64,000 nucleotides of DNA from Flavobacterium saccharophilum (GCF_900142735.1 NZ_FRBY01000007.1:124001-188000), one strand, 5' to 3'. Counted from the first letter of the stretch, positions 43,814 through 53,425 are shown. The notes: generated from the letters alone by a model not told the origin. Numbers and translations are program-made.

Positions 43814-44473
43814 ATGAATATATACATAGACGAAAGTGGTGATTTAGGATGGAAGTTGGATAAACCCAATAGACATGGAGGTTCAAGTAAATTTATCACA
43901 ATTACAGGTGTTGTTATTTCAAAAGATGAAGAAAAATTTATTTCTCGCTTCATAGCTGATATCTATAAAAAATATAATCTAACTCCAAATATTGAAAAGA
44001 AAGGTGCTAATTTTTTACCAGAACATTCTTCTTTCATAACTTCCCAACTTGCAAATAAAATAATTAACAAATGTGATTCATTCAAAATCATTTCTATTAC
44101 TGTAAATAAATCAAAAGTTTTTGATTCATTGAGAAAGGATAAAAATATATTCTATAATTATGTTTTGGGGTTATTATTAAAACCCGAAATTATTCAATTT
44201 AAGAGTGCCAAAATAATACTGGACAAAAGAACTATCAAAGTAAGCCACGGGGAAAGTTTTCCTGATTACATAAAAACCGAAATCTGGGGGAACGGCCTCG
44301 ACATAGAAATTTCTTGCCACTTTTTAGAAAGCACTAATAACAAAATGATCTGGTTTGCAGACTGGTATGCAAATTTTATTTGGAGAAATCACGAAGACAA
44401 CGAATCAAGTTCTTACGATCAATTAAAGAATCTGTCAAAAGATAAATTTACTGAAAAAAAATTATTCTTTTAA
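43814..44473 (+). CDS. DUF3800 domain protein
   Basis: The product (219 residues from ATG 43814; ATG 43808 adds two) starts NIYIDESGDLGW, the DUF3800 hallmark with two acidic residues. A second acidic site follows in KIILDKRTIK and a third in WFADWYANF. The fold is thought to be RNase H-like, so a nuclease-type metal site is plausible. These genes are frequent in accessory DNA and often follow a structured RNA, as here. Overlap with neighbours is nil. Confidence 0.85.
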   Translation: MNIYIDESGDLGWKLDKPNRHGGSSKFITITGVVISKDEEKFISRFIADIYKKYNLTPNIEKKGANFLPEHSSFITSQLANKIINKCDSFKIISITVNKSKVFDSLRKDKNIFYNYVLGLLLKPEIIQFKSAKIILDKRTIKVSHGESFPDYIKTEIWGNGLDIEISCHFLESTNNKMIWFADWYANFIWRNHEDNESSSYDQLKNLSKDKFTEKKLFF

Positions 44474-44574
44474 CTTTCATTACATCCTAAGAGATTGTAA
44501 TTCTGATATATTAAAACAAAATTCTAATACTTTATCTGTATTATTCTCAGTACCTTTAAGGTAAATTGAATTTT

Positions 44575-45519
44575 ATGAATACACCAAAAATATGCTTGAG
44601 AATCGCCCTATTATTATTACTTGTAAGTTGTGCTTCTTCTAAAAAAGCAAAATTTGAAGATTACGTTTTTGAAACAAAAACCGAAAAACAAGCTTATCTA
44701 ACTTCATATGATAAAGCTTTAAAACTTTGGGAAATCCCGTATAAAGAAGAAAATATTAAAACCAGTTTAGGAACTGCACACATCATTATGGCAGGTCCGA
44801 AAAACGGAAAAGATCTTGTTTTACTTCATGGAATGGACGCCAGTTCTACGATGTGGTATCCGAATATTAAAGCCTTAGCTAAAAATCATCGTATTTACGC
44901 GATAGACTTTTTGATGGAACCCGGAAAATCAAATTTAACAGCAAAACCACTTTCTCGTGAGGAAATGGTAATATGGTACAATGAAATCTTCCAACATTAT
45001 AAATTAAAGAAATTTGATATTGTTGGGGCTTCCCGAGGGGGTTGGATTGCAACTTTATTAGCTATCCAAAAGGAAAATAATATTGATAAAATAGTGTTAT
45101 TAAGTCCGGCGCAAACCTTTAAATTTATTGATAAGGTTGGAAAAACAAGTAATGCTTTAATGCTGAAACTCTTCCCTAGTGAAAAGAAATTCACCAAAAC
45201 CCTAACAACATTTTCAACGCATCCCGAAAAAATTAGCCCCATTTATAAAAGACAATTTTATCTGGCCAACAAATATGCAAAATCAAATTCAAGCATGCTG
45301 AAAATGATGCCCTTTTCAGATGATGAACTACAATCTATCAAAAATCCGGTTTTAGTTTTAATTGGAGATCACGACGTCATCAATTCTGATGAAAGCTTAG
45401 AAAGAGCACAGAAATATTTAATCAAAAATAAAACTCAAAAAATAACCGATGCGGGTCATTTTTTAAGTATTGATCAGTCTAAAATCGTGAATGATGCAAT
45501 GGTTAATTTTTTAGATTAA
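44575..45519 (+). CDS. Alpha/beta hydrolase lipoprotein
   Basis: From ATG 44575 the product has 314 residues with a lipobox (LLLVSCASS, lipid cysteine about 19). The hydrolase core shows VLLHGMDASSTMWYPN, the nucleophile elbow GASRGGW (Ser about 153), Asp in VLIGDHDVINS and His in DAGHFLS. A TTG three codons upstream is also in frame. Substrate unknown. Confidence 0.85.
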   Translation: MNTPKICLRIALLLLLVSCASSKKAKFEDYVFETKTEKQAYLTSYDKALKLWEIPYKEENIKTSLGTAHIIMAGPKNGKDLVLLHGMDASSTMWYPNIKALAKNHRIYAIDFLMEPGKSNLTAKPLSREEMVIWYNEIFQHYKLKKFDIVGASRGGWIATLLAIQKENNIDKIVLLSPAQTFKFIDKVGKTSNALMLKLFPSEKKFTKTLTTFSTHPEKISPIYKRQFYLANKYAKSNSSMLKMMPFSDDELQSIKNPVLVLIGDHDVINSDESLERAQKYLIKNKTQKITDAGHFLSIDQSKIVNDAMVNFLD

Positions 45520-45614
45520 TTTAATACTCTAATAACTCTTAACGAGGTATTTAATCTTTTAAATCGAATTCAAACTTTGTATCTTTACAAAACTAAACTT
45601 TTCATCAGTCAAAA

Positions 45615-47606
45615 ATGAATTTCCAGGTATCCTCAGAATATAGTCCGAAAGGCGATCAGCCACAAGCAATTCAAAAACTAGCACAAGGTGTTCGGGATGG
45701 CGAAAAATATCAAACTTTATTAGGTGTTACAGGATCTGGAAAAACATTTACAGTTGCTAATGTTATTGAGGAAGTTCAAAGACCTACTTTGGTCTTAGCC
45801 CATAATAAAACTTTAGCTGCACAATTGTACTCTGAATTCAAACAGTTTTTTCCAAATAATGCGGTTGAGTATTTTGTTTCTTACTATGATTACTATCAGC
45901 CTGAAGCTTTTATGCCTGTAACGGGTGTTTTCATCGAAAAAGATTTATCTATCAACGAAGAGCTTGAAAAAATGCGTTTGAGCACCACTTCTTCCCTACT
46001 TTCAGGGCGACGCGACATTTTGGTTGTGGCTTCGGTTTCTTGTCTGTATGGTATTGGAAATCCAGTTGAGTTTAAGAAAAATGTAATTGAAATACATAGA
46101 GACCAGGTCATTTCACGAACTAAGTTATTACACAGCTTAGTACAAAGTTTATACGCCAGAACGGAAGCCGATTTTAATCCCGGAACATTCAGGATTAAAG
46201 GCGATACCGTTGAAGTCTATCCAAGTTATGCCGATGATGCTTTTAGGATTCACTTTTTTGGAGATGAAATTGAAGAAATAGAATCTTTTGATGCCAAGAC
46301 TTCGCAAGTCATTGAAAAATTCAAAAGACTGACCATTTATCCTGCCAACATGTTTGTGACTTCTCCGGAAGTACTGCAAGGCGCTATTTGGGAAATCCAA
46401 CAAGATTTAGTCAAACAAGTTGATTATTTTAAAGAAATAGGAAAACATCTGGAAGCAAAACGTTTGGAAGAGCGTACTAATTTCGATTTAGAAATGATTC
46501 GCGAATTAGGTTACTGCTCCGGAATTGAAAATTATTCGCGTTACCTTGACGGACGACAAGCCGGCACAAGACCTTTCTGTTTATTAGATTATTTTCCAGA
46601 CGATTTTTTGATGGTTGTAGACGAAAGCCACGTAACCGTTTCACAGGTTCACGCCATGTACGGTGGTGACCGCAGCCGTAAAGAAAATCTGGTTGAATAT
46701 GGTTTCCGCTTACCGGCTGCAATGGACAACCGACCTTTGAAGTTTGAAGAATTCGAGGCCTTGCAAAATCAGGTTATTTATGTTTCTGCAACTCCAGCCG
46801 ATTATGAATTGCAAAAATCAGACGGAATTTATGTGGAACAAATCATTCGCCCGACAGGATTATTAGATCCTGTTATAGAAGTAAGACCGAGTTTAAATCA
46901 GATTGATGATTTAATAGAAGAAATTCAGGTTCGTTGTGAATTAGACGAAAGAGTTTTAGTAACCACTTTAACCAAAAGAATGGCCGAAGAATTAGCTAAA
47001 TATTTAACTAAAGTTAATATTCGTTGTCGCTACATTCACTCTGAAGTTGATACTTTAGAACGTATCGAAATTATGCAGGATTTGCGTAAAGGTATTTTTG
47101 ATGTTTTAATTGGTGTTAATTTACTTCGTGAAGGTTTGGATTTACCGGAAGTTTCGCTTGTGGCTATTTTAGATGCTGATAAAGAAGGTTTTTTACGTAA
47201 TCACAAATCATTGACCCAAACTATTGGTCGTGCCGCAAGAAATCTTAACGGAAAAGCAATTTTATATGCTGATAAAATGACAGGCAGCATGCAGAAAACG
47301 ATTGATGAAACCAATTATCGCAGAACGAAACAAATTAATTTCAACGTTGAAAATAATATTACTCCTCAAGCTTTAAACAAGAAAATCGACAGTGCGTTTA
47401 CCAAAAATCCGTTGGTCGAATATGAATTAGGACATACTTTGTCAATTGCTGCAGAACCAGAAACGGCTTATTTATCTAAAGGAGAATTGGAAAAAATGAT
47501 TCGTGAGAAACGAAAATCAATGGAAAAAGCAGCCAAAGAATTGGACTTTTTACAAGCTGCAAAATTACGTGATGATATTAAAAAACTACAGGAACAATTA
47601 TCTTAA
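45615..47606 (+). CDS. uvrB: UvrABC system protein B
   Basis: The 663-residue product is full length. It has the helicase Walker A GVTGSGKTFT, the beta-hairpin region (YYDYYQPEAFMP), the DEAD-like box VVDESHVT, motif VI (QTIGRAARN) and a C-terminal UVR coiled coil (MEKAAKELDFLQAAKLRDDI). UvrB verifies damage and loads UvrC in nucleotide excision repair. Its last 4 bp overlap the convergent TerB-like gene. Confidence 0.98.
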   Translation: MNFQVSSEYSPKGDQPQAIQKLAQGVRDGEKYQTLLGVTGSGKTFTVANVIEEVQRPTLVLAHNKTLAAQLYSEFKQFFPNNAVEYFVSYYDYYQPEAFMPVTGVFIEKDLSINEELEKMRLSTTSSLLSGRRDILVVASVSCLYGIGNPVEFKKNVIEIHRDQVISRTKLLHSLVQSLYARTEADFNPGTFRIKGDTVEVYPSYADDAFRIHFFGDEIEEIESFDAKTSQVIEKFKRLTIYPANMFVTSPEVLQGAIWEIQQDLVKQVDYFKEIGKHLEAKRLEERTNFDLEMIRELGYCSGIENYSRYLDGRQAGTRPFCLLDYFPDDFLMVVDESHVTVSQVHAMYGGDRSRKENLVEYGFRLPAAMDNRPLKFEEFEALQNQVIYVSATPADYELQKSDGIYVEQIIRPTGLLDPVIEVRPSLNQIDDLIEEIQVRCELDERVLVTTLTKRMAEELAKYLTKVNIRCRYIHSEVDTLERIEIMQDLRKGIFDVLIGVNLLREGLDLPEVSLVAILDADKEGFLRNHKSLTQTIGRAARNLNGKAILYADKMTGSMQKTIDETNYRRTKQINFNVENNITPQALNKKIDSAFTKNPLVEYELGHTLSIAAEPETAYLSKGELEKMIREKRKSMEKAAKELDFLQAAKLRDDIKKLQEQLS

Positions 47607-48004
47607 TTATGTTGTTCCTGAAAAACTCTCAGCAAAAGTTTAGGGTCGATCATAGCATTTGGGGCTTTTTTCATCAAATCTAAAACCCTTTTTACTGCTC
47701 CGGGATTCAAACCCATTTCAATGGCAATTTGTTGTATTCCTTTTGCTTCTTTTTCATGCAAAATTCCATCGCAATGCATAATTAAAGCCAGTCTGTAAAA
47801 CTGCTGAATGCGCTGAAACTCTGATTTTATAATTTGTTTTGTATGTTCCTGATGAAACAAATCATTAAAAACATCAAAATCAATATTTAATTCCTGGGCA
47901 ACAAGCCACAAAAAATCATACTCCCTTTTGTGCAATTTTCCATCAACGGTAGAAAAAGTTATCATTTCTAAAAGTAAACTTCTCTTTTCTGCTTCTGTAT
48001 TCAT
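47603..48004 (-). CDS. TerB-like protein
   Basis: From ATG 48004 the product has 133 residues, mostly helical, with the TerB/DjlA-like pattern of acidic repeats: TFSTVDGKLHKREYDFL and IMHCDGILHEKEAKGIQQIA, the two D-G-x-L-H-x-x-E repeats that may bind a divalent cation. The longer frame to 48106 would run into the divergent esterase gene. Its 3' end overlaps uvrB by 4 bp. Confidence 0.72.
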   Translation of the reverse strand: MNTEAEKRSLLLEMITFSTVDGKLHKREYDFLWLVAQELNIDFDVFNDLFHQEHTKQIIKSEFQRIQQFYRLALIMHCDGILHEKEAKGIQQIAIEMGLNPGAVKRVLDLMKKAPNAMIDPKLLLRVFQEQHN

Positions 48005-48059
48005 CAATTTATTATTTTTAGCTAAAATATTGCTGTCAAATTTAAACACAAAAATACTA

Positions 48060-48860
48060 ATGATTAGAGGATTATTCTTTTTTATTTTTCTGTGGATGAT
48101 CTCCATAGGAAATGCACAGAGTACTGCTTCAAAAAATGTATCGACTTTTACGATCGAAGCTCCTCAACTCAAAACCACCAAGAAAATCTGGATCTATTTA
48201 CCTGAAGGTTATTCGGATTCAACCAAGAAAAAATACAGCGTCATTTACATGCACGATGCACAAAATTTATTTGATGCCAAAACCTCTTATGTTGGTGAAT
48301 GGAATGTTGATGAAAAACTAGACAGCCTTAAAGCTCCTGTTATTGTCGTAGGAATTGAACACGGAAATGACAAACGAATTGATGAATTGACGCCTTTTAA
48401 AAACGAAAAATACGGTGGTGGAAATGCAGACAATTATCTTGATTTTATTGTAAAAACACTAAAATCCTATATCGACAAAAATTACCGAACCAAAACCAAA
48501 GCCAAAAACACTACTATTATGGGAAGTTCACTTGGAGGTTTGGTTTCTTACTATGCAATCTTAAAATACCCGGAAGTTTTTGGAAATGCAGGTGTTTTTT
48601 CGCCTTCCTTTTGGTTTTCAAAAGACATTTATACCCTAACAGAACAAGCTCCAAAAAATAAAACCAGAATCTACTTTTTATGTGGAGACAAAGAAAGTGA
48701 CGATATGGTAGCAGAAATGAAGAAAATGGAAACGCTTTTAGACCGTAATCGATGTTATTGCCTGCATCTGACGAAATCGAAGATTGTAAAAAGCGGCGAA
48801 CATAATGAAAAGCTCTGGCGCGATAATTTTGTAAACGCTGTTCTTTGGCTTGGCTATTAG
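48060..48860 (+). CDS. Secreted esterase, putative alpha/beta hydrolase (IroE/Fes-like)
   Basis: From ATG 48060 the product has 266 residues: signal peptide (MIRGLFFFIFLWMISIGNAQ), then a D-type esterase fold with IYLPEGYSDSTKKKYSVIYM, HDAQNLFD, nucleophile elbow MGSSLGG (Ser about 157), Asp in FLCGDKESD and His in SGEHNEKLW. This subfamily includes siderophore esterases and feruloyl-esterase-like proteins. The divergent TerB gene starts only 55 bp away. Confidence 0.82.
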   Translation: MIRGLFFFIFLWMISIGNAQSTASKNVSTFTIEAPQLKTTKKIWIYLPEGYSDSTKKKYSVIYMHDAQNLFDAKTSYVGEWNVDEKLDSLKAPVIVVGIEHGNDKRIDELTPFKNEKYGGGNADNYLDFIVKTLKSYIDKNYRTKTKAKNTTIMGSSLGGLVSYYAILKYPEVFGNAGVFSPSFWFSKDIYTLTEQAPKNKTRIYFLCGDKESDDMVAEMKKMETLLDRNRCYCLHLTKSKIVKSGEHNEKLWRDNFVNAVLWLGY

Positions 48861-48885
48861 AATAAAATTAAAACATCATTCAATC

Positions 48886-49896
48886 ATGAAACTAATCTTA
48901 AGAGAGTATAATTTAAAACTCAAACATACTTTTACCATATCAAGAGAATCAATTGATTTTCAGCCTTCCCTTATTGTAGAATTACAAAGTGACGGCTTAT
49001 CCGGTTTTGGTGAAGCTACTTCAAATCCGTATTACAAAACTACTGTTCCGATGATGATAGAGGATTTGGAAAGATTTAGAAGTACCATTGAAGCTTCTGA
49101 AAATGAAACTCCAGAGGTCTTTTGGGGAAAAATATATCCGTTTTTAAAACACGATATGTTTGCTTTGTGTGCTCTGGATTTGGCCTATAACGATTTGTAT
49201 GCACGTAAAAAAGGCAAAAAACTATACGAATTATGGAATTATACTACGGAAAGAAATCCGCTAACTGACTATACTATTGGGATTGCTTCCATAGAAAAAA
49301 TGGTGTCTAAAATGAAGGAACTCCCATGGCCGATTTATAAAATTAAGCTGGGAACAAAAGAAGATATCGCGATTGTAAAAGAACTTCGTAAACATACTGA
49401 TGCTATTTTTAGAATTGACGCCAATTGTGGCTGGGGGGTTGAAGAAACCATTAACAACGCCGTTGAATTAAAAAAATTAGGCGTTGAATTTCTGGAACAG
49501 CCCATGAAAGCAGACAATTGGGAAGCACACAAAGAAGTTTTCAAACATTCCGTTTTACCTGTAATTGCAGATGAAAGCTGTATTATTGAAGAAGATGTTT
49601 CCAGATGTCACAATCACTTTCATGGTGTAAATGTAAAATTGGTAAAATGTGGCGGATTAACTCCAGGAAAACGTATGATCGAAGAAGCCAAAAAACTGGG
49701 ATTAAAAACAATGGTAGGCTGTATGACGGAATCGACTGTAGGGATTTCTGCCATTGCGCATTTATTACCTCAGCTGGATTATGTTGACATGGACGGCGCT
49801 TTGCTTTTAGCCGAAGATATTGCGACTGGTGTAACTATAAAAAATGGTGTTGTCTCCTATTCTGAGCTTAACGGAACTGGTGTAACTTTACTTTAA
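48886..49896 (+). CDS. Dipeptide epimerase (L-Ala-D/L-Glu epimerase type)
   Basis: From ATG 48886 the 336-residue enolase-superfamily enzyme has the lid region (LKLKHTFTISRES), base Lys in PIYKIKLG, metal ligands in RIDANCGW, LEQPM and ADESC, and the second Lys in GVNVKLVKCGG. The set matches L-Ala-D/L-Glu epimerases used to recycle murein peptides. It is followed after 5 bp by a PLP enzyme gene, so the two are one operon. Confidence 0.87.
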   Translation: MKLILREYNLKLKHTFTISRESIDFQPSLIVELQSDGLSGFGEATSNPYYKTTVPMMIEDLERFRSTIEASENETPEVFWGKIYPFLKHDMFALCALDLAYNDLYARKKGKKLYELWNYTTERNPLTDYTIGIASIEKMVSKMKELPWPIYKIKLGTKEDIAIVKELRKHTDAIFRIDANCGWGVEETINNAVELKKLGVEFLEQPMKADNWEAHKEVFKHSVLPVIADESCIIEEDVSRCHNHFHGVNVKLVKCGGLTPGKRMIEEAKKLGLKTMVGCMTESTVGISAIAHLLPQLDYVDMDGALLLAEDIATGVTIKNGVVSYSELNGTGVTLL

Positions 49897-49901
49897 TCAA
49901 A

Positions 49902-50927
49902 ATGAATGTCAATCAATTTCCAGATCGACTCATAGAAATAGACCAAGAGCAATATTTGTATTTTGGCGGAACAGCTTATTTGGGTTTGTCCACAAATAAA
50001 GCTTTTCAGGAATTGGTTATAAAAAATATTCTAAAATGGGGAACGACGTACGGAAGTTCCAGAAATGCAAATATAAAAGTTACGGCTTACGAAAACGGAG
50101 AAACTTTTTTAGCCAATTACATTAAAGCAGAAGCTGTAGTTACGGTTTCTTCCGGAATGCTGGCTGGGAAATTAGTAATCGATGAATTGAAAAAACAAAT
50201 CGATACTTTTTGTCATTTTGACGATATTCACACGGCGATTCAAACAGATAATAGTTTACCTGTTTTTATTGATGGAAAAATCAATTCCAGATTATTAGAT
50301 GACAAAGAAGAAAAAATTACGCTCCTGACTGATGGAGTTCCTTCTTTTGAAACCAATACTATTGACTTATCCGTTTTACGAGAAATTCCCAAACACAAAG
50401 AAATTACATTACTTATTGATGAATCTCATTCTCTCGGAATTTTAGGCGAAAATGGCTGCGGAATTTATTCTGCAATCAATCTTCCGATAAAGAGAAAAAT
50501 TATGGTTTCTTCACTGGGAAAAGCTTTTGGTTTAACGGGCGGAGTAATTGTAAGTGATGCTTCATTTATTGAAGAAATTAAGAAATCAGAAATCTTTGGT
50601 TCTGCTGCCGGAATGAATCCTGCGTTCGTACAGACTTTGGCAGATGCTTCCGAAATATATCCAAAACAACATCAGAAATTAGTTGACAATCTTGCTTATA
50701 TCGACCAAAAACTTGTCAAAAACGATTCTATCAAATTTGACAAAAGGTATCCTTTAATTTATCTAAAAGACAAAAATATTATTGAAATATTAAAAGAAAA
50801 TAAGATTATAATTGCCAGTTTTAAGTACAAACAAAACGCAGATAATCTAAATAGAATTGTCGTCACAGCCAATCATATCCAAGAAGATTTAGATAAATTG
50901 ATCAACATTTTAAACCAAAATAGATAA
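49902..50927 (+). CDS. PLP-dependent aminotransferase-like protein (alpha-oxoamine synthase fold)
   Basis: The 341-residue fold type I enzyme has YFGGTAYLGLSTN, the aromatic/Gly region TVSSGMLAGK, LLIDESHSLG (PLP-ring Asp) and the PLP lysine in VSSLGKAFGLTGG. The sequence resembles 8-amino-7-oxononanoate synthase/KBL-type enzymes but is ~50 residues shorter, lacking part of the N-terminal arm. Co-transcription with the epimerase suggests a role in murein-peptide or amino-acid handling rather than biotin. Confidence 0.75.
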   Translation: MNVNQFPDRLIEIDQEQYLYFGGTAYLGLSTNKAFQELVIKNILKWGTTYGSSRNANIKVTAYENGETFLANYIKAEAVVTVSSGMLAGKLVIDELKKQIDTFCHFDDIHTAIQTDNSLPVFIDGKINSRLLDDKEEKITLLTDGVPSFETNTIDLSVLREIPKHKEITLLIDESHSLGILGENGCGIYSAINLPIKRKIMVSSLGKAFGLTGGVIVSDASFIEEIKKSEIFGSAAGMNPAFVQTLADASEIYPKQHQKLVDNLAYIDQKLVKNDSIKFDKRYPLIYLKDKNIIEILKENKIIIASFKYKQNADNLNRIVVTANHIQEDLDKLINILNQNR

Positions 50928-51060
50928 AAAAGTTTACCACAAATTTCACAAATTTTCACAAATTAGCTTCAACTTTATTCGCAACGTAATTGGTGGAAAT
51001 TCATGAAATTCGTGGCTAAAAACTTTGTAGCAATTCCATACTCTAATTGCTTTTAAAACG

Positions 51061-51068
51061 TACCTTTG
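51061..51068 (+). promoter_or_regulatory. -7 promoter box (TACCTTTG) of the DUF1456 gene
   Basis: Exact TAnnTTTG match 15 bp before the ATG. The gap before it (50928-51060) contains degenerate ACCACAAATTTCACAAATT/AATTCGTGG repeat parts related to the 12971-13142 palindrome. Confidence 0.6.
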
Positions 51069-51082
51069 TAAAAAATTAAACG

Positions 51083-51541
51083 ATGACGAACAACGATATC
51101 CTAAAAAAACTGCGCGTGGCTTTGATGCTCCGTGATGATCAAATAGTTGAAATTTTAGAATTAGTAGATTTTAGAATTTCAAAATCAGAATTAGGAGCTT
51201 TTTTCAGAGCCGAAGATCATGAAAATTATATGGAATGTGGTGATCAGGTTTTGCGTAACTTCCTAAATGGATTGGTAATTCATTTAAGAGGGACCAAAGA
51301 AAATCCTAAAAACCCGAATGATGTTTTAGCGAAACATAAAGCAGAAATTCCAAAGAAAGACAGTACTAAAGAAAGACCTGAATTTAAAGCAAGTCCAAAA
51401 GATGCTGAAAAAGGGAGAGGCGACAAAGCTCCTTCTAAAACGGGTCCGGCTGCTAAAAAACCTTTCAAGAAAAAACCGGCTACTCCTAAAATACAGGTTG
51501 TAGAAAAGGTTGTATATAAAAACGGAAAGAATAAAAAATAA
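51083..51541 (+). CDS. DUF1456 (YehS) family protein
   Basis: The 152-residue product has tandem helical DUF1456 units (NNDILKKLRVALMLRDDQIVE, about 3-25, and MECGDQVLRNFLNGLVIHLRG, about 52-72) typical of YehS. A long basic, disordered tail (about 75-152) rich in Lys, Pro and Ala follows, which could bind nucleic acid. Function is unknown. It ends at copy 2 of the AACCGCAAAG palindrome. Confidence 0.87.
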   Translation: MTNNDILKKLRVALMLRDDQIVEILELVDFRISKSELGAFFRAEDHENYMECGDQVLRNFLNGLVIHLRGTKENPKNPNDVLAKHKAEIPKKDSTKERPEFKASPKDAEKGRGDKAPSKTGPAAKKPFKKKPATPKIQVVEKVVYKNGKNKK

Positions 51542-51663
51542 TTAACCGCAAAGGGCGCTAAGGTTTACGTAAAGTTCGCAAAGCTATATTGATAAAGCTT
51601 TGCGAACTTTTGCGTTTATATTGAACCTTACAAATTAAAATCTTTGCGCTCTTTGCGGTTAAA
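51542..51663. repeat. AACCGCAAAG palindrome, copy 2 of 3
   Basis: TTAACCGCAAAGGGCGC on the left pairs with GCGCTCTTTGCGGTTAA on the right with one mismatch; an inner stem joins AAAGTTCGCAAAGC with GCTTTGCGAACTTT. It fills the gap between the convergent DUF1456 and LytTR genes. Confidence 0.85.
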
Positions 51664-51673
51664 TAGTTTTTTT

Positions 51674-52381
51674 TTATATTTTATTTTGATCAATTCTCTC
51701 AAAGAAAGCATCTTTAAAAGTGGCCCCAATTGGTAATTCTTTCGCATTAATAAAAACCGAAAAATTATCTGTTGATTCAATATGTTTCAGAGAAATAACA
51801 TACGATTTATGTATCTGAATAAAATCCGTTGAAGGCAGTGATTCAATAACATTTTTTAAGGATGAATGTGTAACGATCTGTTGTTGTTTCGTATGAATAC
51901 AAACGTAATTCTGAAGGCTTTCGACATATAGAATTTCATCTAAAAACAACTTCTGGAACTTATTTTTACCATCTGTTTTAACGAATATAAAATCAGATGA
52001 ATTACTATTGGATGAAACCTCTATTTTTTGTTCTGTATTTAATTTAGAAACTGCCTGATAAAAGCGTTCAAACGAAATTGGTTTTAATAAATAATCAACT
52101 GCATTTAACTCAAATCCTTCCAATGCAAAATCAGGATATGCTGTTGTAAAAATGACTTTTATATCTTTTGAAATAATTCTGGAAATCTGCAAACCTGTTA
52201 ATTGCGGCATCTGGATATCTAAAAAAATAACATCAACAGCTTGTGTGTTTAAAAATTCCAATGCTTTTAAGGAATCATTAAAAACAGCTGATTTTTCTAA
52301 GAAATTTACTTTCCCGATATAATTTTCCAAAATGCGTGTTGCAGGCGGTTCATCATCAAGAATGATACATTTAAAAACCAT
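51674..52381 (-). CDS. LytTR-family response regulator
   Basis: The 235-residue protein has a receiver domain (about 1-120; phospho-acceptor Asp55 in VIFLDIQMPQ, conserved Thr and Lys in FTTAYPD and LLKPI) and a LytTR DNA-binding domain (about 135-235; ILYVESLQNYVCIHT, VTHSSLKNVIESLP, FIQIHKSYVISL). It pairs with the histidine kinase gene 3 bp upstream, and together they form a two-component system of unknown signal. Confidence 0.92.
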   Translation of the reverse strand: MVFKCIILDDEPPATRILENYIGKVNFLEKSAVFNDSLKALEFLNTQAVDVIFLDIQMPQLTGLQISRIISKDIKVIFTTAYPDFALEGFELNAVDYLLKPISFERFYQAVSKLNTEQKIEVSSNSNSSDFIFVKTDGKNKFQKLFLDEILYVESLQNYVCIHTKQQQIVTHSSLKNVIESLPSTDFIQIHKSYVISLKHIESTDNFSVFINAKELPIGATFKDAFFERIDQNKI

Positions 52382-52384
52382 AAA

Positions 52385-53425
52385 TTATTCTTTTAGCGGT
52401 ATTTTCAAGTAGGCTTTAAAGGTATTATTTTCTTCTGTTTTTTCAAGTACAAATTGGTCTTTATACATGTATTCCAGTCTTTTTGTGAGGTTTTCAAAAC
52501 CAATTCCAGTTGAAGAATAATTTTCACTTCCAACATTATAATTGAAAGTTGAAATTTCCAAAAATCCCTCTTTTATACGAATTGAAATAACTGCTTTTTC
52601 TTCTTCACTGTTAAATTTACCATGCTTAAAAACATTTTCAACAAAGTGAATTAATGCCGATGAAAGAATCTTTTCATTCGAATAATTTCCTTCAATAGTA
52701 AAATCCAAAAACAACCGATCTTCAAATCGTTTTTTCTGCAAATGAATATAATTCTGTATGAACTGAATTTCTTTTGAAAGTACCGCTTCATCTTTGTCTG
52801 TTTCTGTAATGACGTAGCGAAGCAAATCAGAAAGAACCAAAATATCTGCTGCCATTTCATCTTCTTTTAAAATCAGCTGACTATAAAAAGAATTTAATGT
52901 ATTAAACAAAAAATGAGGACTAACCTGCGCTTTCAGCATTTGGAATTCAGCTTTTTTGTTTTCTAAAAGTAATTCCTGATTTTGTTGCTGTGCACTCTGA
53001 AACTGCCAAAACAAATAACTCAAAGCACTTAAAATTACGGCAGGTAATCCAAAAAAGAAATTATCACGGACATAATAGGTTAATTCCCTCGACTCTTCAA
53101 CATAATTATGCCTTCCAATTATTTTAAAAACAACAACTTCCTGCAAAAAATAACGGACTCCGGCAAAAATTAGTAATGAAACGGCAATGCTCAAAAAATA
53201 TAGCAAAATCCTTTTTTTGTTCAAAAACCAATCGCAAAAAATGTAAAAATTTAAAAGATAAACGATAAAAATTGATAGAACAAAACTTGTATTAAAAAAG
53301 AAATACTTATTGCTGAAAACAGAATCCAATTTTCGATTACCTACTCCAATATCCCAGAGATAAAAGGTAAAAAACAGTACTAAAAAAAGAAAAATATGAT
53401 AATAAAAAGGGATTTTTAGCTTCAT
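52385..53425 (-). CDS. Sensor histidine kinase, LytS/YehU type
   Basis: The 346-residue protein has about four membrane helices (residues ~10-150) without a large sensor domain, then the His_kinase domain with QVSPHFLFNTLNS (phospho-acceptor His) and the ATPase part (LIHFVENVFKHG, STGIGFENLTKRL). It probably phosphorylates the LytTR regulator coded directly downstream (3-bp gap). Confidence 0.9.
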   Translation of the reverse strand: MKLKIPFYYHIFLFLVLFFTFYLWDIGVGNRKLDSVFSNKYFFFNTSFVLSIFIVYLLNFYIFCDWFLNKKRILLYFLSIAVSLLIFAGVRYFLQEVVVFKIIGRHNYVEESRELTYYVRDNFFFGLPAVILSALSYLFWQFQSAQQQNQELLLENKKAEFQMLKAQVSPHFLFNTLNSFYSQLILKEDEMAADILVLSDLLRYVITETDKDEAVLSKEIQFIQNYIHLQKKRFEDRLFLDFTIEGNYSNEKILSSALIHFVENVFKHGKFNSEEEKAVISIRIKEGFLEISTFNYNVGSENYSSTGIGFENLTKRLEYMYKDQFVLEKTEENNTFKAYLKIPLKE

